A DNA stretch of 64,000 nt from Syngnathus acus (GCF_901709675.1 NC_051103.1:47501-111500); one strand, 5' to 3'; shown: positions 54,287 to 64,000, numbered from the stretch's first letter. Numbers and translations: made by a program. Notes: generated by a model not told the origin, from the letters alone.

Positions 54287-54997
54287 TTGGTGGTGATCCC
54301 TGATTGGTGCCCCTCATACCCATCTGACCCATCAGTGCAGGGGGGGAGGGGGGGATGGCTTCATCAGTGATTGGTTTCAGATGTGCCATCAGGTGCACTG
54401 ATTGAACCTGGTAATTAAAAAGGACTGCGTTCAGGCTGGCTGTTTGTTGCATGAGTTGTGTGGGTAGTCAATCTGTCTCCATAATTGCTGAGGTGTGTTT
54501 GTGCTGGTCTTCTATGTACTAATTTGTGTCAGTATACATTCAGCTTGTGATGGTGAGAAAACCTTCTTAACACAATAAAGCATTTTAGCCTAATAATGGC
54601 AAAATGAAGCTTAAGACATGAATTATTTCAGAAAAATGTAACAAAAAGTGGTGATTCCTTTCTTGAGACATCATGTGCTCGTCAGAAACATTCATTTCCA
54701 GAAATTGTGTGAAAATATTTGATAGCCAAAATGAGAATTGGCTTTCGACAGCAAAGGGATTACTTTTATGGCAGATAATCGTTCCCTATGCTCATCTCGA
54801 ATCAAAATGCTTCTCTTTGCGCTCATCCGTAAACAGACGCACACGGCTTCACACGAGCAACTCAGTCACAAGCCATTCAATTCTAACAATGGAAAATTTC
54901 TCAGCCTTTTTGTCTGGTTTTTAAGCCTTTACAATGTCACAAGTTTTTATTACTGACAAAATTGCACGACAGTTTTGTTCCTTTATTTCAGCTTCTT
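54287..54997. other. Non-coding stretch, no element recognised
   Basis: Begins with TGATTGGTGGTGATCCCTGATTGG and a G-run, then ordinary AT-rich sequence. Short frames (for example 54673-54924) show no family resemblance. Nothing else supportable was seen. Confidence 0.5.
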
Positions 54998-55735
54998 CAG
55001 ATCAAAGTCAAAGTCTGCCTTATTGTCAATTTTGTCACATAACAAGACATACAAAGAGATAGAAATTGCGTTTCCCACTATCCCACGGTGGAGGCGAGAC
55101 ATATTACGCCCATTTGGTCCACAGACAAACAAAATATTCAAGTAAACAATATAAAAAGTAAAAATAAGAAGGCACATACAAATAATAAATAGAATAAATA
55201 GGAACAACTTGGTTGAAATGGTGCAATTGCGCATACAGCAGACAGTCAGTATAATAGCGCAAAAGTACAAGTAGAGTAGTGCAAGTGGAGTAGTGCAAGG
55301 TCCAAAAGACCAGGAAGTTATGCAGCCGAGGGTGGAGGGTGGAGAGGGGAGAGAGAGTTCAGGATCCTAACAGCCTGGAGTATGAAGCTGTTGGTGAGTC
55401 TGGCGGTGCGGTAGCACAAGCTGTTGGTGAGTCTGGTGGTGCGGGAGCGCAGGCTTCTGTACCTCTTTCCAGGGGGCAGTAGATCAAACAAATCATGAGC
55501 GGGGTGACTCACATCACTCACAATTGTGGTCGCCTTGCGGGTGAGGTGGGAGGTGGCCTTCAGGGAGGGGAGTGAAGCACCAATAATCCTTCCAGCTGTG
55601 TTCACTATGCGCTGAGGGTTTTCCTGTTGTATTCAGTGCAGCTTCCACCCCAGACAGCGATAGAGCTGAAGAGGATGCTTTCAATGGTGCCACGGTAGAA
55701 TGTGGTCATGATGGCTGGTGGAGCTGATGGTGATG
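54998..55735 (-). pseudogene. LINE 3' fragment, same family as 1766-4205
   Basis: The 3' tail repeat (TCAAAG words at about 55000), 3' UTR and the last part of the RT-associated domain: [51 protein letters not shown] and [12 protein letters not shown] 33-bp direct duplication (55388-55420 and 55421-55453) repeats the TTRLTNS segment. Small frameshifts occur near 55555 and 55615, and the fragment ends 5' at about 55735, next to the Gypsy LTR. Confidence 0.85.
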
Positions 55736-55779
55736 TTATTGATCTTGTGAGACATTTGGGGATAAAAATAAAGACATTG

Positions 55780-56016
55780 TGGACGTTTCTTTAAAGGCGT
55801 AGAAAACGAGCCGAAAAGGAGAACATTCAGACTCTGTGAGTCGTGTTTATTAACTGACCGAACTACATCCCGTGCGCATGACAGAAAAAGCCGGCACGGT
55901 AAACGTCACTGGAATTCTTAAAGGAACCGCAACTATAAATTTAATCAGAACGTCAACATATAACAGAACACACATATGATGAAGTGAATTATGTCGGACT
56001 TGGAGAAATTACTACA
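55780..56016 (-). repeat. 3' LTR of the minus-strand Gypsy
   Basis: Matches 60731-60956 along most of its length (TTTAAAGGCGTAGAAAA, TTCAGACTCTGTGAG, TTAAAGGAACCGCAACT and CACATATGATGAAGTGAATTATG), and ends ATTACTACA. Many substitutions and small indels separate the pair, so the insertion is old. The outer end is less clear. Confidence 0.75.
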
Positions 56017-56781
56017 GATGCCCCCCCCAGAATTCACATTAAAAGAAAACCTGAGAAAAGAAAAGAATGGATGATCAACGGCGTGGGGGGCAAATCAAAC
56101 TTCCAATGCGGCTCCGCTGAACGAGAGAAGGCGGAACCGCCCCCTCCGTGCCTGTCTGTAGGGCTCCCGTGCGGCATGGCCGAGGGACAGGAGGAACGGG
56201 AAGGCTGACCCCGTTTCAGGGGATGCGCCAACTCAACAGGCCTGGCCAGATCTAGGTGAGCTGGTTTAAGGCGGTCCACAGACACACACTCTGACTTGCC
56301 CCCAATGTTTACCACAAAGTGCTTGTCCCCCGTTTCCACGACACGGACAGGGCCTTCTTAAGGCGGACGGAGAGTTCCGCAGTGGCTATCAACTCGAATA
56401 AAGACATACCCAACAAACCGAAGGCTACTGGGGATGTGAGAGTTTGGCAAAGGTAGGAAACGGAGCAAACAGCCCGGCATTGTCCAACATGCTGGAGCGT
56501 TGGAGTGCGGCAGACCAAAAGGTCATGGTGCTGGGGACGAACTCCCCAGGCACCCGTAGTGGCTGACCATAGACCAGCTCCACGAAGGAGGCCTGGAGGT
56601 CTTCCTTTGGTGCAGTCCTGATGCCCAGCATGACCCATGGGGGTAGCTTGTGAGCCCAGGAACTGTCAGGAAGTGTTCCAAAGTTCAGAAGTGAACTGAA
56701 CGCCACGGTCTGAGATGTCCGATGGGGTGCCAAAACGGGACACCCAGGAGCCAATAAACGCCCCTGCCACAGCAGCTGATG
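56017..56781 (-). pseudogene. Gypsy integrase, C-terminal part
   Basis: Minus-strand frames read LPPWVMLGIRTAPKEDL, FVELVYGQPLRVPGEF and, in another frame, HFVVNIGGKSECVSVDRLKPAHLD. These are the end of the Gypsy integrase core and its C-terminal domain. Frameshifts near 56380-56430 break it, and the hAT at 56790 cuts it from its N-terminal half. Confidence 0.78.
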
Positions 56782-56909
56782 TTTTAGATCAGTGGTCCCC
56801 AACCACCGGGTCACTTGGTACCGGGCCAAGCCGCACAGGAAAAAAAAAGAAAATATATATATATTTTTATTTATTTTTTTTTCATTGACGATCAATTCAT
56901 TCAGGTTAA

Positions 56910-57135
56910 GACGCTCGTCCCGGTCACGTGACATGTTTCCCCAGTCGAGCCCGCAAAGCTAGCAAAAATGAGTAAGAATTTATTTTGAAAAATATAAAAA
57001 AATTGGCGAATCTCTCCCAATTACATCTGTCGGTGCATCTGAAAAATAAGGACTCTTGACACAGGGCGCTCGTCTCGGTCACGTGACATGTCACCACAGT
57101 CAAGCCCGCGAGGCAAGCAAAAATGAGCAAGAAAC
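56910..57135 (+). repeat. Duplicated leader of the hAT element
   Basis: CGCTCGTC(C/T)CGGTCACGTGACATGT through CAAAAATGAG(T/C)AAGAA occurs twice, 155 bp apart (start codons 56968 and 57123). Only the second ATG leads into the transposase frame; the first leads to a short, AT-rich stretch. Confidence 0.8.
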
Positions 57136-57407
57136 AGAGAAGTTTGGAAAGCTTCTTCGGAAAGGGAAAAACGTCCAATGAGGACACTGAAGAAGAAGAG
57201 GCTACGACTTCTAAGAAAAGGAAAGCTGCATTTAAAAGAACATTTCTGGAGTCCTACTTAAAATATGGATTTATTGCCACAGGTGACTCTGACGCGCCAA
57301 GTGCACTCCGCATATGTGGCGAAAGGCTAGCTAACGAGGCAATGAAGCCTTCAAACCTGCTTCGGCACATGGAGACCAAGCATCCTGCATTTAAAGACAA
57401 ACCTTAA
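57123..57407 (+). pseudogene. hAT transposase N-terminal BED-finger fragment
   Basis: A 94-codon frame starting MSKKQRSLESFFGKG, with an acidic/Lys-rich leader, followed by a BED-like zinc finger region: the first zinc ligands appear altered (LRICGERLANEAMKPSNL), while the LLRHMETKHP His pair is kept. Full transposases of this type run to about 600 residues; here the frame stops after KDKP at an abrupt junction with terminal sequence. BED fingers bind transposon ends. Without the RNase H-like core it could only act as a DNA-binding fragment, if expressed at all. Confidence 0.8.
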
Positions 57408-57686
57408 CCACTTTGGGTGTCATTGTCTCCGATTACGCCTAGATGGGAACGGCTCATTTCTGAGAAAAGAGCTCGGTGCTCCCACTAATTCAACGTTTTA
57501 TTTTTATGTGGTTTATATTTGTTTTTATGCCAGTCGTATCATTTTATTTCATCCTATTTATATATATAAATATTTAAATAATAAATATATAAATATATTT
57601 ATTTATATAAAGGCCGGTCCGCGAAAATATTTCTGACACGTAACCGGTCCGTGGTGCAAAAAAGGTTGGGGACCACTGTTTTAGAT

Positions 57687-58915
57687 GACAGAGGAACAGC
57701 TTCAGACCACCGTAGTGTCCTGTCCACCATGGTGAGCACGTTAGTGTTCCCCTGCGAGGGTGGAAGTGGGCCAACTAGGTCGATGTTGACGTGGTTGAAA
57801 CATCGTTCCGGCACTTGAAACTGTTCCAGTGGCGCTTTGGTGTGGCGGTGTACTTCGGCACGTTGGCATTCAACACAGGTGTTCACCCAGTCCCTCACGT
57901 CTTTTTTAAGTCGGTGCTACACATACTTGGCTGCCACCAGCCGTTGTGAGGCTTTGGTACCGGTGTGTGAGAGGCCATGGATGGCGTCGAAATCAAGCCA
58001 CCTGCACTTCACACGCACAACAGGCCTAGGAGAGCCCATAGAGATGTCACAAAGCAGAGTGGTGCCAGCGTCGTCGAATACCACCTCATACAGCTGCAGT
58101 CCAGTAGGGGATGAACAGAAAGCCTTCCCATCCAGATCAGTGGCCTGCTCTGCTGCCATGCTGCCGTAGTCCAGGCCGAGGTGGACCGTTCCCGCAACAG
58201 CACGGTAGAGGCAGTCTGAAACCTGGTTGTGTTTTCCAGAAAGGTGTGCAATGTCCATCGTGAATTCCGAGATGTAAGTCAGCTGCCGCTGTTACCTGCC
58301 AGAGCATAGTTGAATGACTTTGGACATTGTGAAATTCAAAGGCTCGTGGTTCAGAAAAACAGTGAACCGGCGTCCCTCCAGCAGTGAACGAAAGTGTCGG
58401 ATGGCGAGGTACACACCAAGTAGCTCCCGGTCGAAGGTGCTGCACTTCCGTTCACTGGGACATAGTAACTGCCTTCTGAAAAAGGCGAGCGGCTGCCAAG
58501 CATTACCCACCCACAGTTTGTAAACCGCACCAACTGCATAGTCTGAGGAATCTGTGGTAAGTGCGATTGGACAGAGGAGGCGGGATGGGCCAACATGGCA
58601 GCCTTAGCCAGGGCAGTCTTAGCGGCCGCAAAAGCCTTGTCCCTTTATGGGTTCCAGTCCACAGGGTGTTTATTCTTGCCACCTTTCAGAGCTTCAAACA
58701 AGGGTCACATGGTTTGGGCAGCCCTGGGGAGAAAACAGTGGTAGAAGTTAACCATGCCAAGGAACTCCTGTGAGGCTTTGACAGTGACTGGGCGCGGGAA
58801 AGTAGTGATGACCTCTACTTTTGACGGGAGAGGAACGGTCCCGTCCTTTGTGACTCTGTGCCCCAGAAAGTCCTTGGTGGAAAGGTCAAACTCGCACTTG
58901 ACAAGATTGATGATG
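57687..58915 (-). pseudogene. Gypsy integrase N-terminal part, RNase H and RT C-terminal part
   Basis: Read right to left: RT thumb (VIINLVKCEFDLSTKDFLGH, EFLGMVNFYHCFLP), RNase H (PLAFFRRQLLCPSERKCSTFDREL, then FLNHEPLNF, where the family usually has Asp before His), a linker (DIAHLSGKHNQVSDCLYRA) and the integrase zinc domain and core (CVECQRAEVHRHTKAP, VNIDLVGPLPPSQG, TMVDRTLRW). The pieces fall in different frames, so several indels have built up. The hAT and solo LTR bound this stretch. Confidence 0.82.
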
Positions 58916-58920
58916 ACCCG

Positions 58921-59348
58921 TGTTAGGGTAGTGCTCACTCTAACTTATTTTGCAAGAACCACACTGGAGACAAGTTAGTCGTTTCAGACACCTGCAGGTG
59001 GAGAGTTCACTCGTCGCTGTGCTTACAGCGATGGTCGAATGAAGTCTGACTCAGGCCTCATCAGGTGCATATTTATTGAGAGAAACAGAGTGGGGTTGAA
59101 AGTGGGGGTGTGGGAACACAGGATGGGGTGAAGCCGCTTCCCTGCTGATCAAAGCATAGCAGGGGGCCTTTTACGACTTTGTGTAAACAAAGCAACTTTG
59201 ATTGCTTCCTCTGCAGCTAGTCAATCAGGTGAAAAGATCTTAGCACTTTGGTCTACTACTTTTGTTAAGACAGGACAAGCTAGGTAAATTATTACAGGTT
59301 ACATTCCAACATAATCATACGATGAAGATATTCTGCAAACCCTAACAA
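58921..59348 (-). mobile_element. Solo LTR of the provirus family
   Basis: 428 bp starting TGTTAGGG and ending CCCTAACA, matching the reverse complement of the provirus LTR along its whole length with several substitutions. It is flanked by an exact 5-bp duplication ACCCG (58916-58920 and 59349-59353). It sits inside the Gypsy reverse transcriptase. It arose from a full provirus by LTR-LTR recombination, the standard route to solo LTRs. Confidence 0.93.
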
Positions 59349-59800
59349 CCCGCGCTCTGTAAGGCGCTCAAACAGAGTGCAAAGGTGCAAAAGGTGCTCT
59401 GAAGGTGATGAACTGGCCACACGGATGTTGTCAAGGTACACAAACGCAAAAGGCAGATCCCGTAACACGTAGTCCATGAGTCGCTGGAAAGTTTGAGCAG
59501 CATTTTTGAGCCCAAATGGTGTGTGCAGGAACTCAAACAAACCAAATGGTGGGATTACAGCTGTGTTTGGGATGTCGAGAGGGTGTGCGGGCACCTGATG
59601 GAAACCGTCTTTGAAAAAATGACCTTGCCAGCCAGGTGTGCTGCAAAATCCTGGATGTGGGGCACCGGGTAGCGGTCAGGCGTTGTCGCGTCGTTGACCC
59701 GTCGGTAGTCCTCGCAAGGACTTCAACCCCCTCCTGGTTTGGGGACGAGGTGAAGGGGGGAGGCCCAAGGACTGTTGGAGCGTCGAACAATCCCCAGGCG
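59349..59800 (-). pseudogene. Gypsy reverse transcriptase, N-terminal part
   Basis: Minus-strand pieces include GLFEFLHTPFGLKNAAQTFQ and FAFVYLDNIRVAS, where the catalytic YLDD box reads YLDN. An upstream piece from another frame carries RYPVPHIQDF-like and KPGG-like sequence near 59640-59750. The solo LTR interrupts it directly after the LTERGL segment. Frameshifts near 59590 and 59740 break it again. Confidence 0.8.
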
Positions 59801-59994
59801 CTCCATGGACTCGAACTCCGTCTTGGCTACGGCAAGCTTGTTTGGCTCGAGGCGACGAGCGTGGGCGTATACGGGCGGGCCAGTGGTGTCAATGTGGTGC
59901 TCGACACTGTAATTTGCTGTGGAAGAGGAGAAGGTGGGCAGCGACCTTGGCCATCACAAAGTCCCAGCCAAAGCGATGCCCCCAAATATACAGT

Positions 59995-60276
59995 TCAACA
60001 CGCCTTGTGCCATACGTCTATAGGGCTTCCATTAGCGGCTTCCATGGGGGGGCTGTGGGTGTCCGCCACCACGTCCACCTGTGAAGCAGGCAGTGGACTC
60101 CGCGGCGCCTCTGTGTCGCAGAGGAAACATCGGTCGGAGACGGAGTCGTTGATGCAGAGCAGCCTGCCGGCATGGCCGACGCTCACGGCCACTAGCGCTA
60201 GCCTTGGTGTTTCCCACACCACCGAAGCTGCATAGAGAGCGGCCTTGGAGCCAAACTTGGCATGGTAAAAGCACAC
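59995..60276 (-). pseudogene. Gypsy aspartic protease with altered active site
   Basis: A frame with GRLLCINDSVSDRCFLCDTEAPRSPLPAS, the retropepsin region of this Gypsy group. The usual catalytic Asp-Thr-Gly reads Asp-Thr-Glu here, which should abolish activity. The downstream text (DVVADTHSPPMEAANGSPI) is typical of the family. Confidence 0.75.
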
Positions 60277-60395
60277 ACCTGAAGACTTTTGACGAGGTGG
60301 AGATGCTGCTGCGACGAGCGTGTGACCATCCAGTACATCAGATCCAAGACCAGTAGGGAGGAGGGCAGCTGTGCAACTCTGCTGACTAGCCAGGA

Positions 60396-60731
60396 CTAGT
60401 CAGCCTCAGCTGCCACATCTCTGCAATCCGTGCTGGCAGTGTTGGCCAAAGCAGCTCTCACATGAGCAGGCAGTTGGCGCAGGAAAGGGTAGAGGAAAAG
60501 GAAATCCGGCTTGATGTCACCCAGCAGATCGAGCATCCAGTCCATTAGTTCTGAGGGCTTACTGTCACCGAGCCCCTGATGAGAGAAATGCCTACAGGTC
60601 CTCTCAGTGCCAGACAGTTCAAATGTCTTTAGTAAATATTCCTTCAGACATTCATACTTTCTCGTCAGAGGAGGACGTTTAAGAAGGCTCACCACCCTCA
60701 AAGCTGTAGAACGTCCGAGGGCAGATACCAT
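60396..60731 (-). pseudogene. Gypsy gag fragment joined directly to the LTR
   Basis: 111 codons of Gag: ALGRSTALRVVSLLKRPP, KYECLKEYLLKTFELSGTER, FSHQGLGDSKPSELMDWMLDLLGD and FLRQLPAHVRAALANT. The frame starts at the LTR edge (60731), so the Gag N-terminus, leader and primer site are missing. No zinc knuckle is visible in the following stretch to 60280. Confidence 0.8.
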
Positions 60732-60956
60732 GTAGTACTTTAAAGGCGTAGAAAATGAGCCGAAAACTTCTCACATTCAGACTCTGTGAGCCATGTTTAT
60801 TTACTGACCAGAGTACATCCCATGCGCATGGCAGAACAAAACGTCATCGGAACTCTTAAAGGAACCGCAACTCTAAATTTAATCAGAACTTCATAACATA
60901 CAACAGAACACACATATAGTAAAGTGAATTATGTTGTGCTTGGAGAAAGCACTACA
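60731..60956 (-). repeat. 5' LTR of the minus-strand Gypsy
   Basis: 226 bp starting TGTAGTACTT and ending GCACTACA, so the ends form an inverted repeat. It is related to 55780-56016. It abuts the gag fragment with no leader. Confidence 0.78.
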
Positions 60957-61261
60957 CAATCTTAAAAACACAGCACGTCCGGAACCCAAACCCACATATG
61001 AGTGGGGAATTCAGTTGGATTCTGCCAGAATGTCTATTATGCTGGTCAAAATACAAATATTTTGTTGTGGGAATATTGAAAATGTGTCCCTAGTTAAATT
61101 GAAAGATCATCACATGTAGAAGTTTGGAATGTAAATCAGCTTCTTTAGTTCAGAATGTCAAAAACTGTGAACATTTTCTTTTCACAAGCATTTATATAGT
61201 CAGCGTCATTCATGGTTTTTGACTATAACTCTTCTTAGTAATGGTTCTTAATGGGTGATGA
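60957..61261. other. Non-coding stretch, nothing recognised
   Basis: AT-rich sequence between the Gypsy LTR and an hAT remnant. Small frames only; no element or RNA gene identified. Confidence 0.5.
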
Positions 61262-61575
61262 TCATCATATAGAGGAGGGGTGCTCAAACCTTTTCAGCTC
61301 GTCAACCTTCTCCAGGTGGGCACGGAATAACCGTCTTTGAAGAGATCTGGCTCGAATAAAACAGGCAATCTTTGTTGTCACATCCATGATCTCTTTCAAT
61401 TTGAGCATTTTAGCTCTAAAACGTTTGTTGGTGGATTATGCAATGGTAGTTCAAGAAATCTGCAAAAGCATCGTCCTGCCTGCATTTGGCAATATGCGGC
61501 CAACCATTGCGGGTGCTCCATCAATCGTAATAGATTCCAATTTGTATACTGGGAGTTTTCTCAATAAAAAATAAA
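61262..61575 (-). pseudogene. hAT transposase remnant
   Basis: Minus-strand translation gives ESITIDGAPAMVG, then in a frame shifted by one base HIAKCRQDDAFADFL, NYHCIIHQQTF and EIMDVTTKIACFIRARSLQRRLF. The DGAPAMVG and YHCIIHQ words are conserved in the catalytic domain of hAT transposases related to vertebrate ZBED5/GTF2IRD2-type proteins. About 100 residues remain; terminal repeats are not seen. It is a fossil unrelated to the hAT at 56790. Confidence 0.78.
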
Positions 61576-61960
61576 ATGAATTTTTTTCTTTCATGGGAAG
61601 TATCGTCCACTCCTGTTGCAGTGAGGTCACTAAACACTATATGAATGAGAATGCACATCTGCGCTGTCATTCTCGTCAGTAGAGTCGTCCAACTGGAGTG
61701 AAAAACACAATCACTTTTATCCTTCTAAATTTGCTGGATTACATACTCAGCCATGGCTTCACAGCGCTGTGTAACTGTATGTCTTGGCAGCTTCAGAGAA
61801 GAAGGGGTTAGGGCCTAACTCCTTCTCCCACCCAGCCATTATGTTCAAAATATGTACAATTGACTGATTTTGTCAATCGTGATTAAGGTCAGTTAGTCAC
61901 TGTGATAAATATTAGGAGAGACTCTACATCAAGAATGGATATGTTTCTGCTTGGTAGGCT
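61576..61960. other. Non-coding stretch, nothing recognised
   Basis: No convincing frame or known repeat seen. It may contain further degraded DNA transposon sequence. Confidence 0.45.
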
Positions 61961-61989
61961 TAAATGTTTCAGTGAGATGAGTAAACAAT

Positions 61990-62212
61990 GAAAATAATAA
62001 TGGTGGCCACACAAAATATTGACATTTGGGTCTGATTTTGACAATTTCAGTTGGGGTGTACTCACTCTTGTTGCTAGCATTTTTCACATTCATTGTTGTA
62101 TTTTGAGTTACTTGGAAGTAACAATAAACTTACTTTGCTATCCAAGCTTTACAGTGACTACTTAACATTGGATCAAAGTGTCATTTCTTCAGTGTTGTCC
62201 CATGACAAGATA
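61990..62212. mobile_element. Tc1/mariner-like non-autonomous remnant
   Basis: Contains GGGGTGTACTCACTCTTGTTG and the later GTGTCATTTCTTCAGTGTTGTC block, both recalled from a widespread fish Tc1/mariner-like repeat. The expected continuation is cut by the pogo element at 62213, which begins at a TA. No inverted repeat is preserved. Confidence 0.5.
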
Positions 62213-62999
62213 TACCGTAAATTTCGGACTATAAGCCGCGACTTTTTTCCAAAATTTGAACCATGCGGCTTATATAGGATTTTTTCCGTGATTTTTGTGA
62301 TGACTTGATCACTTTTATACACTCATAAAAAGGCTGTGGACCGCTGTTGTGCGGCACTGCTTTGGTGGGCGGAGGGATATATGGACACGGTCACTGGGGA
62401 GAAAAGTGGTGTGTTGATCGCATGTCCATCTGCCAGGCAAATAGTGCCGTATAATTCACACAAAGAAGAGACAGAACGAGATCAAGACGGACATTACTGA
62501 AAGGAAGCTTTTATACACAAACCGTCATTACGGCGGGCTTATATAGGATTTTTTCCATGATTTTTGTGATGACTTGATCACTTTTATACACTCGTAAAAA
62601 GGTTGTGGACCGCTGTTGTGCGGCACCGCTTTGCTGGGCGGAGGGATATATGGACACGGTCACTGGGGAGATAAGTGGTGTGTTGATCGCATGTCCATCC
62701 GCCAGGCAAATAGTGCCGTATAATTCACACAAAGAAGAGACAGAACGAGATCAAGACGGACATTACTGAAAGGAACTTTCATACACAAACCGTCATTATG
62801 GGGGACAAAAGAAATACATATGATGCCGCTTTTAAGCTAAAGGCAGTCGATGTTGATGACATTGTGTTGCATCACCCTTTTCTTTATTTCGTGGTCCCGT
62901 CTACTCTGGAGCTATACGTGTCTCTCGCTAGTTTAATGTAATTTAGCGCTTCGTGCATGAATAAAATGCCTTCTTCTTCTGAATCTTCTCCCTCTACAT
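62213..62999 (+). mobile_element. Pogo-like transposon remnant with internal tandem duplication
   Basis: Starts at TACCGTAAATTTCGGACTATAAGCC, a common 5' end of fish elements of this kind, at a TA target. About 268 bp of its leader is present twice (62268-62536 and 62537-62804). After the second copy an ATG at 62798 opens a frame MGDKRNTYDAAFKLKAVD, the start of a Brinker-like DNA-binding domain of pogo-type transposases. The frame then hits unrelated sequence, so the catalytic domain is absent. In the first copy the ATG reads ACG. Confidence 0.7.
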
Positions 63000-64000
63000 C
63001 AGGGGTGGGCAAACTTTTTGACATGCGGGCCGAATTGGGTTCTAAATTTTGACCGGGTGGCCGAACCAGGAGCAGATGGATGTAGTGTTTGTGTGAAGTA
63101 ATATAAATGACATGTAAAGGTCATTGCATAAAAGGTTTTTACTTTTAGTAGATACTAAAGCATGGATATTAAAAAAAGCTTTTTGAAAACAAATGCATTT
63201 ATTAACAGCATTAAAAAAATCTTTCACCAAAAAACTATTATCAGTGATTCTTATTAAATACGACACTGTTATGATGAATAACATTTTCCATCACTTCAGC
63301 GCCTGCAGGTCAGATTTATGAAATATGTTTATCTAATGAGGCGAAATCACATCCAACGGCAAACATTCTGACCAAATACATAATCTTGAAGAATCAGTGA
63401 AAGAATACATCTAAATAAAGTAATAAAGAAATCAATAGTATTGTTGGTTTCCCTTTTTTGCTAGTGCATCATAGTCTGGAGTAAAATTTGTTGTGGTAAT
63501 TCTTAGGATAGAGCCGAGGTGTCGGTCTGTGAACCTAGATCTGTGACGGGCTTTGTTGACGTTCGTGGGTGAACGTCTTCTCACACACAGGTCGAGCCAA
63601 ATTGTCCACTCTATTTTAACATTCGGCACTCAGTGTCCACCTTTCTTTTCTTCGGGCCACTCATTTTAATGGAAGGATTCCAGGGGAAGGTTTGTGGGTG
63701 GCATTAGCGTAAAACTGTATCTGAAAACTCAGCGCGCGAATTACGAGAATATTGACGTCACAGCCTACACTCGAAATTCGGCACTGATAGATGAAATTAC
63801 TACGTACTACTGAGTACGCACACGCACTTGTGAGTGTGCACCGAGCTTTCTGACACGGCTCCCGGGAGTAAATGCGCGGGCGGGCGCTTCCCCATCTACT
63901 GGGGAAACATAGTAATTGCAGGGAAAATGAACCCAAAAAAAATTAACAATACAATTTATTCAGGTTTGGCGGGCCGGATTAAACGGCCCCGTGGGCCGGA
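63000..64000. mobile_element. hAT element, left end; right end beyond window
   Basis: CAGGGGTGGGCAAACTTTTT at 63000 is a typical hAT left terminal repeat. The window ends in GGCGGGCCGGATTAAACGGCCC...GGGCCGGA, which resembles subterminal sequence near the opposite end. No transposase motif was recognised in between, so this is probably a non-autonomous copy. The preceding CTCTACAT (62992-62999) is the likely left half of an 8-bp target duplication. Confidence 0.7.

Larger units (their letters stand above)
56790..57678 (+). mobile_element. hAT DNA transposon, internally deleted
   Basis: Perfect 15-bp terminal inverted repeats CAGTGGTCCCCAACC (56790-56804) and GGTTGGGGACCACTG (57664-57678). An exact 8-bp target duplication TTTTAGAT lies at 56782-56789 and 57679-57686; 8 bp is diagnostic for hAT. 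It is inserted in the Gypsy integrase. At 889 bp it retains only the front of a transposase gene. The ends resemble the Zaphod group of vertebrate hAT elements by memory. Confidence 0.9.
55780..60956 (-). mobile_element. Degenerate Ty3/Gypsy element on the minus strand
   Basis: Flanked by related LTRs (about 55780-56016 and 60731-60956). In coding order it has a gag fragment, protease, reverse transcriptase, RNase H and integrase, each broken by frameshifts or stops. Two later elements interrupt it: an hAT in integrase (56790-57678) and a solo LTR of the provirus family in reverse transcriptase (58921-59348). Several catalytic residues are changed. It is the oldest element in this part of the window by nesting. 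Confidence 0.88.

Noticed and set aside
56034-56339. 101-codon minus-strand frame as a host gene
   Set aside because: It contains the Gypsy integrase C-terminal motif (VNIGGKSECVSVDRLKP) and the rest is LTR-proximal sequence.

Overview
This window looks like repeat-dense, heterochromatin-type DNA from a teleost fish. No single-copy host gene was recognised. The evidence is a near-canonical 5S rRNA gene, several fish-type non-LTR retrotransposons (LINEs), a piggyBac, hAT, pogo and Tc1/mariner-like DNA elements, two Ty3/Gypsy elements, and an endogenous retrovirus (ERV) of gamma/epsilon type. The species cannot be fixed from the sequence.

Layout. 1-565: a 5'-truncated LINE reverse-transcriptase fragment. 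566-1765: two tandem 5S rDNA units, the first with a normal-length 5S gene and TATA box, the second with an internal deletion. 1766-4205: a second 5'-truncated LINE. About 4303-51520: one satellite array, about 29 kb of satellite in total, split into four blocks by younger insertions: LINE A (9947-17318, itself split by a piggyBac at about 12833-15820), LINE B (18031-22959, both ORFs open) and a complete-ended provirus (35401-41536). The right edge of the array is a Ty3/Gypsy element with a 130-bp 5' LTR and an open 825-residue gag-pol that stops before integrase (51521-54286). 54998-55735: another LINE tail. 55780-60956: an old minus-strand Ty3/Gypsy element broken by an hAT element (56790-57678, 8-bp target duplication) and by a solo LTR of the provirus family (58921-59348, 5-bp target duplication). 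61262-64000: remnants of hAT, Tc1/mariner-like and pogo elements, then the start of another hAT element that runs out of the window.

The satellite is the most distinctive system here. It has a long monomer (about 187 bp) and a short monomer (about 146 bp) that differ by loss of one 38-bp segment. In places these are arranged in a six-monomer higher-order repeat of about 1.04 kb (long-long-short-long-long-short). Three times the array holds a CpG-rich cassette of about 360 bp made of three 108-bp units. Two different LINEs sit at the same position of the monomer in the same orientation, consistent with a preferred nick site in the satellite.

Relative ages from nesting: the minus-strand Gypsy is older than its hAT and solo-LTR insertions; LINE A is older than its piggyBac; the provirus is very young because its two LTRs read identical, although its interior is heavily deleted. 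None of these elements is coded to work with the others. The interactions inferred are nested insertion, probable supply of proteins in trans, and array amplification.
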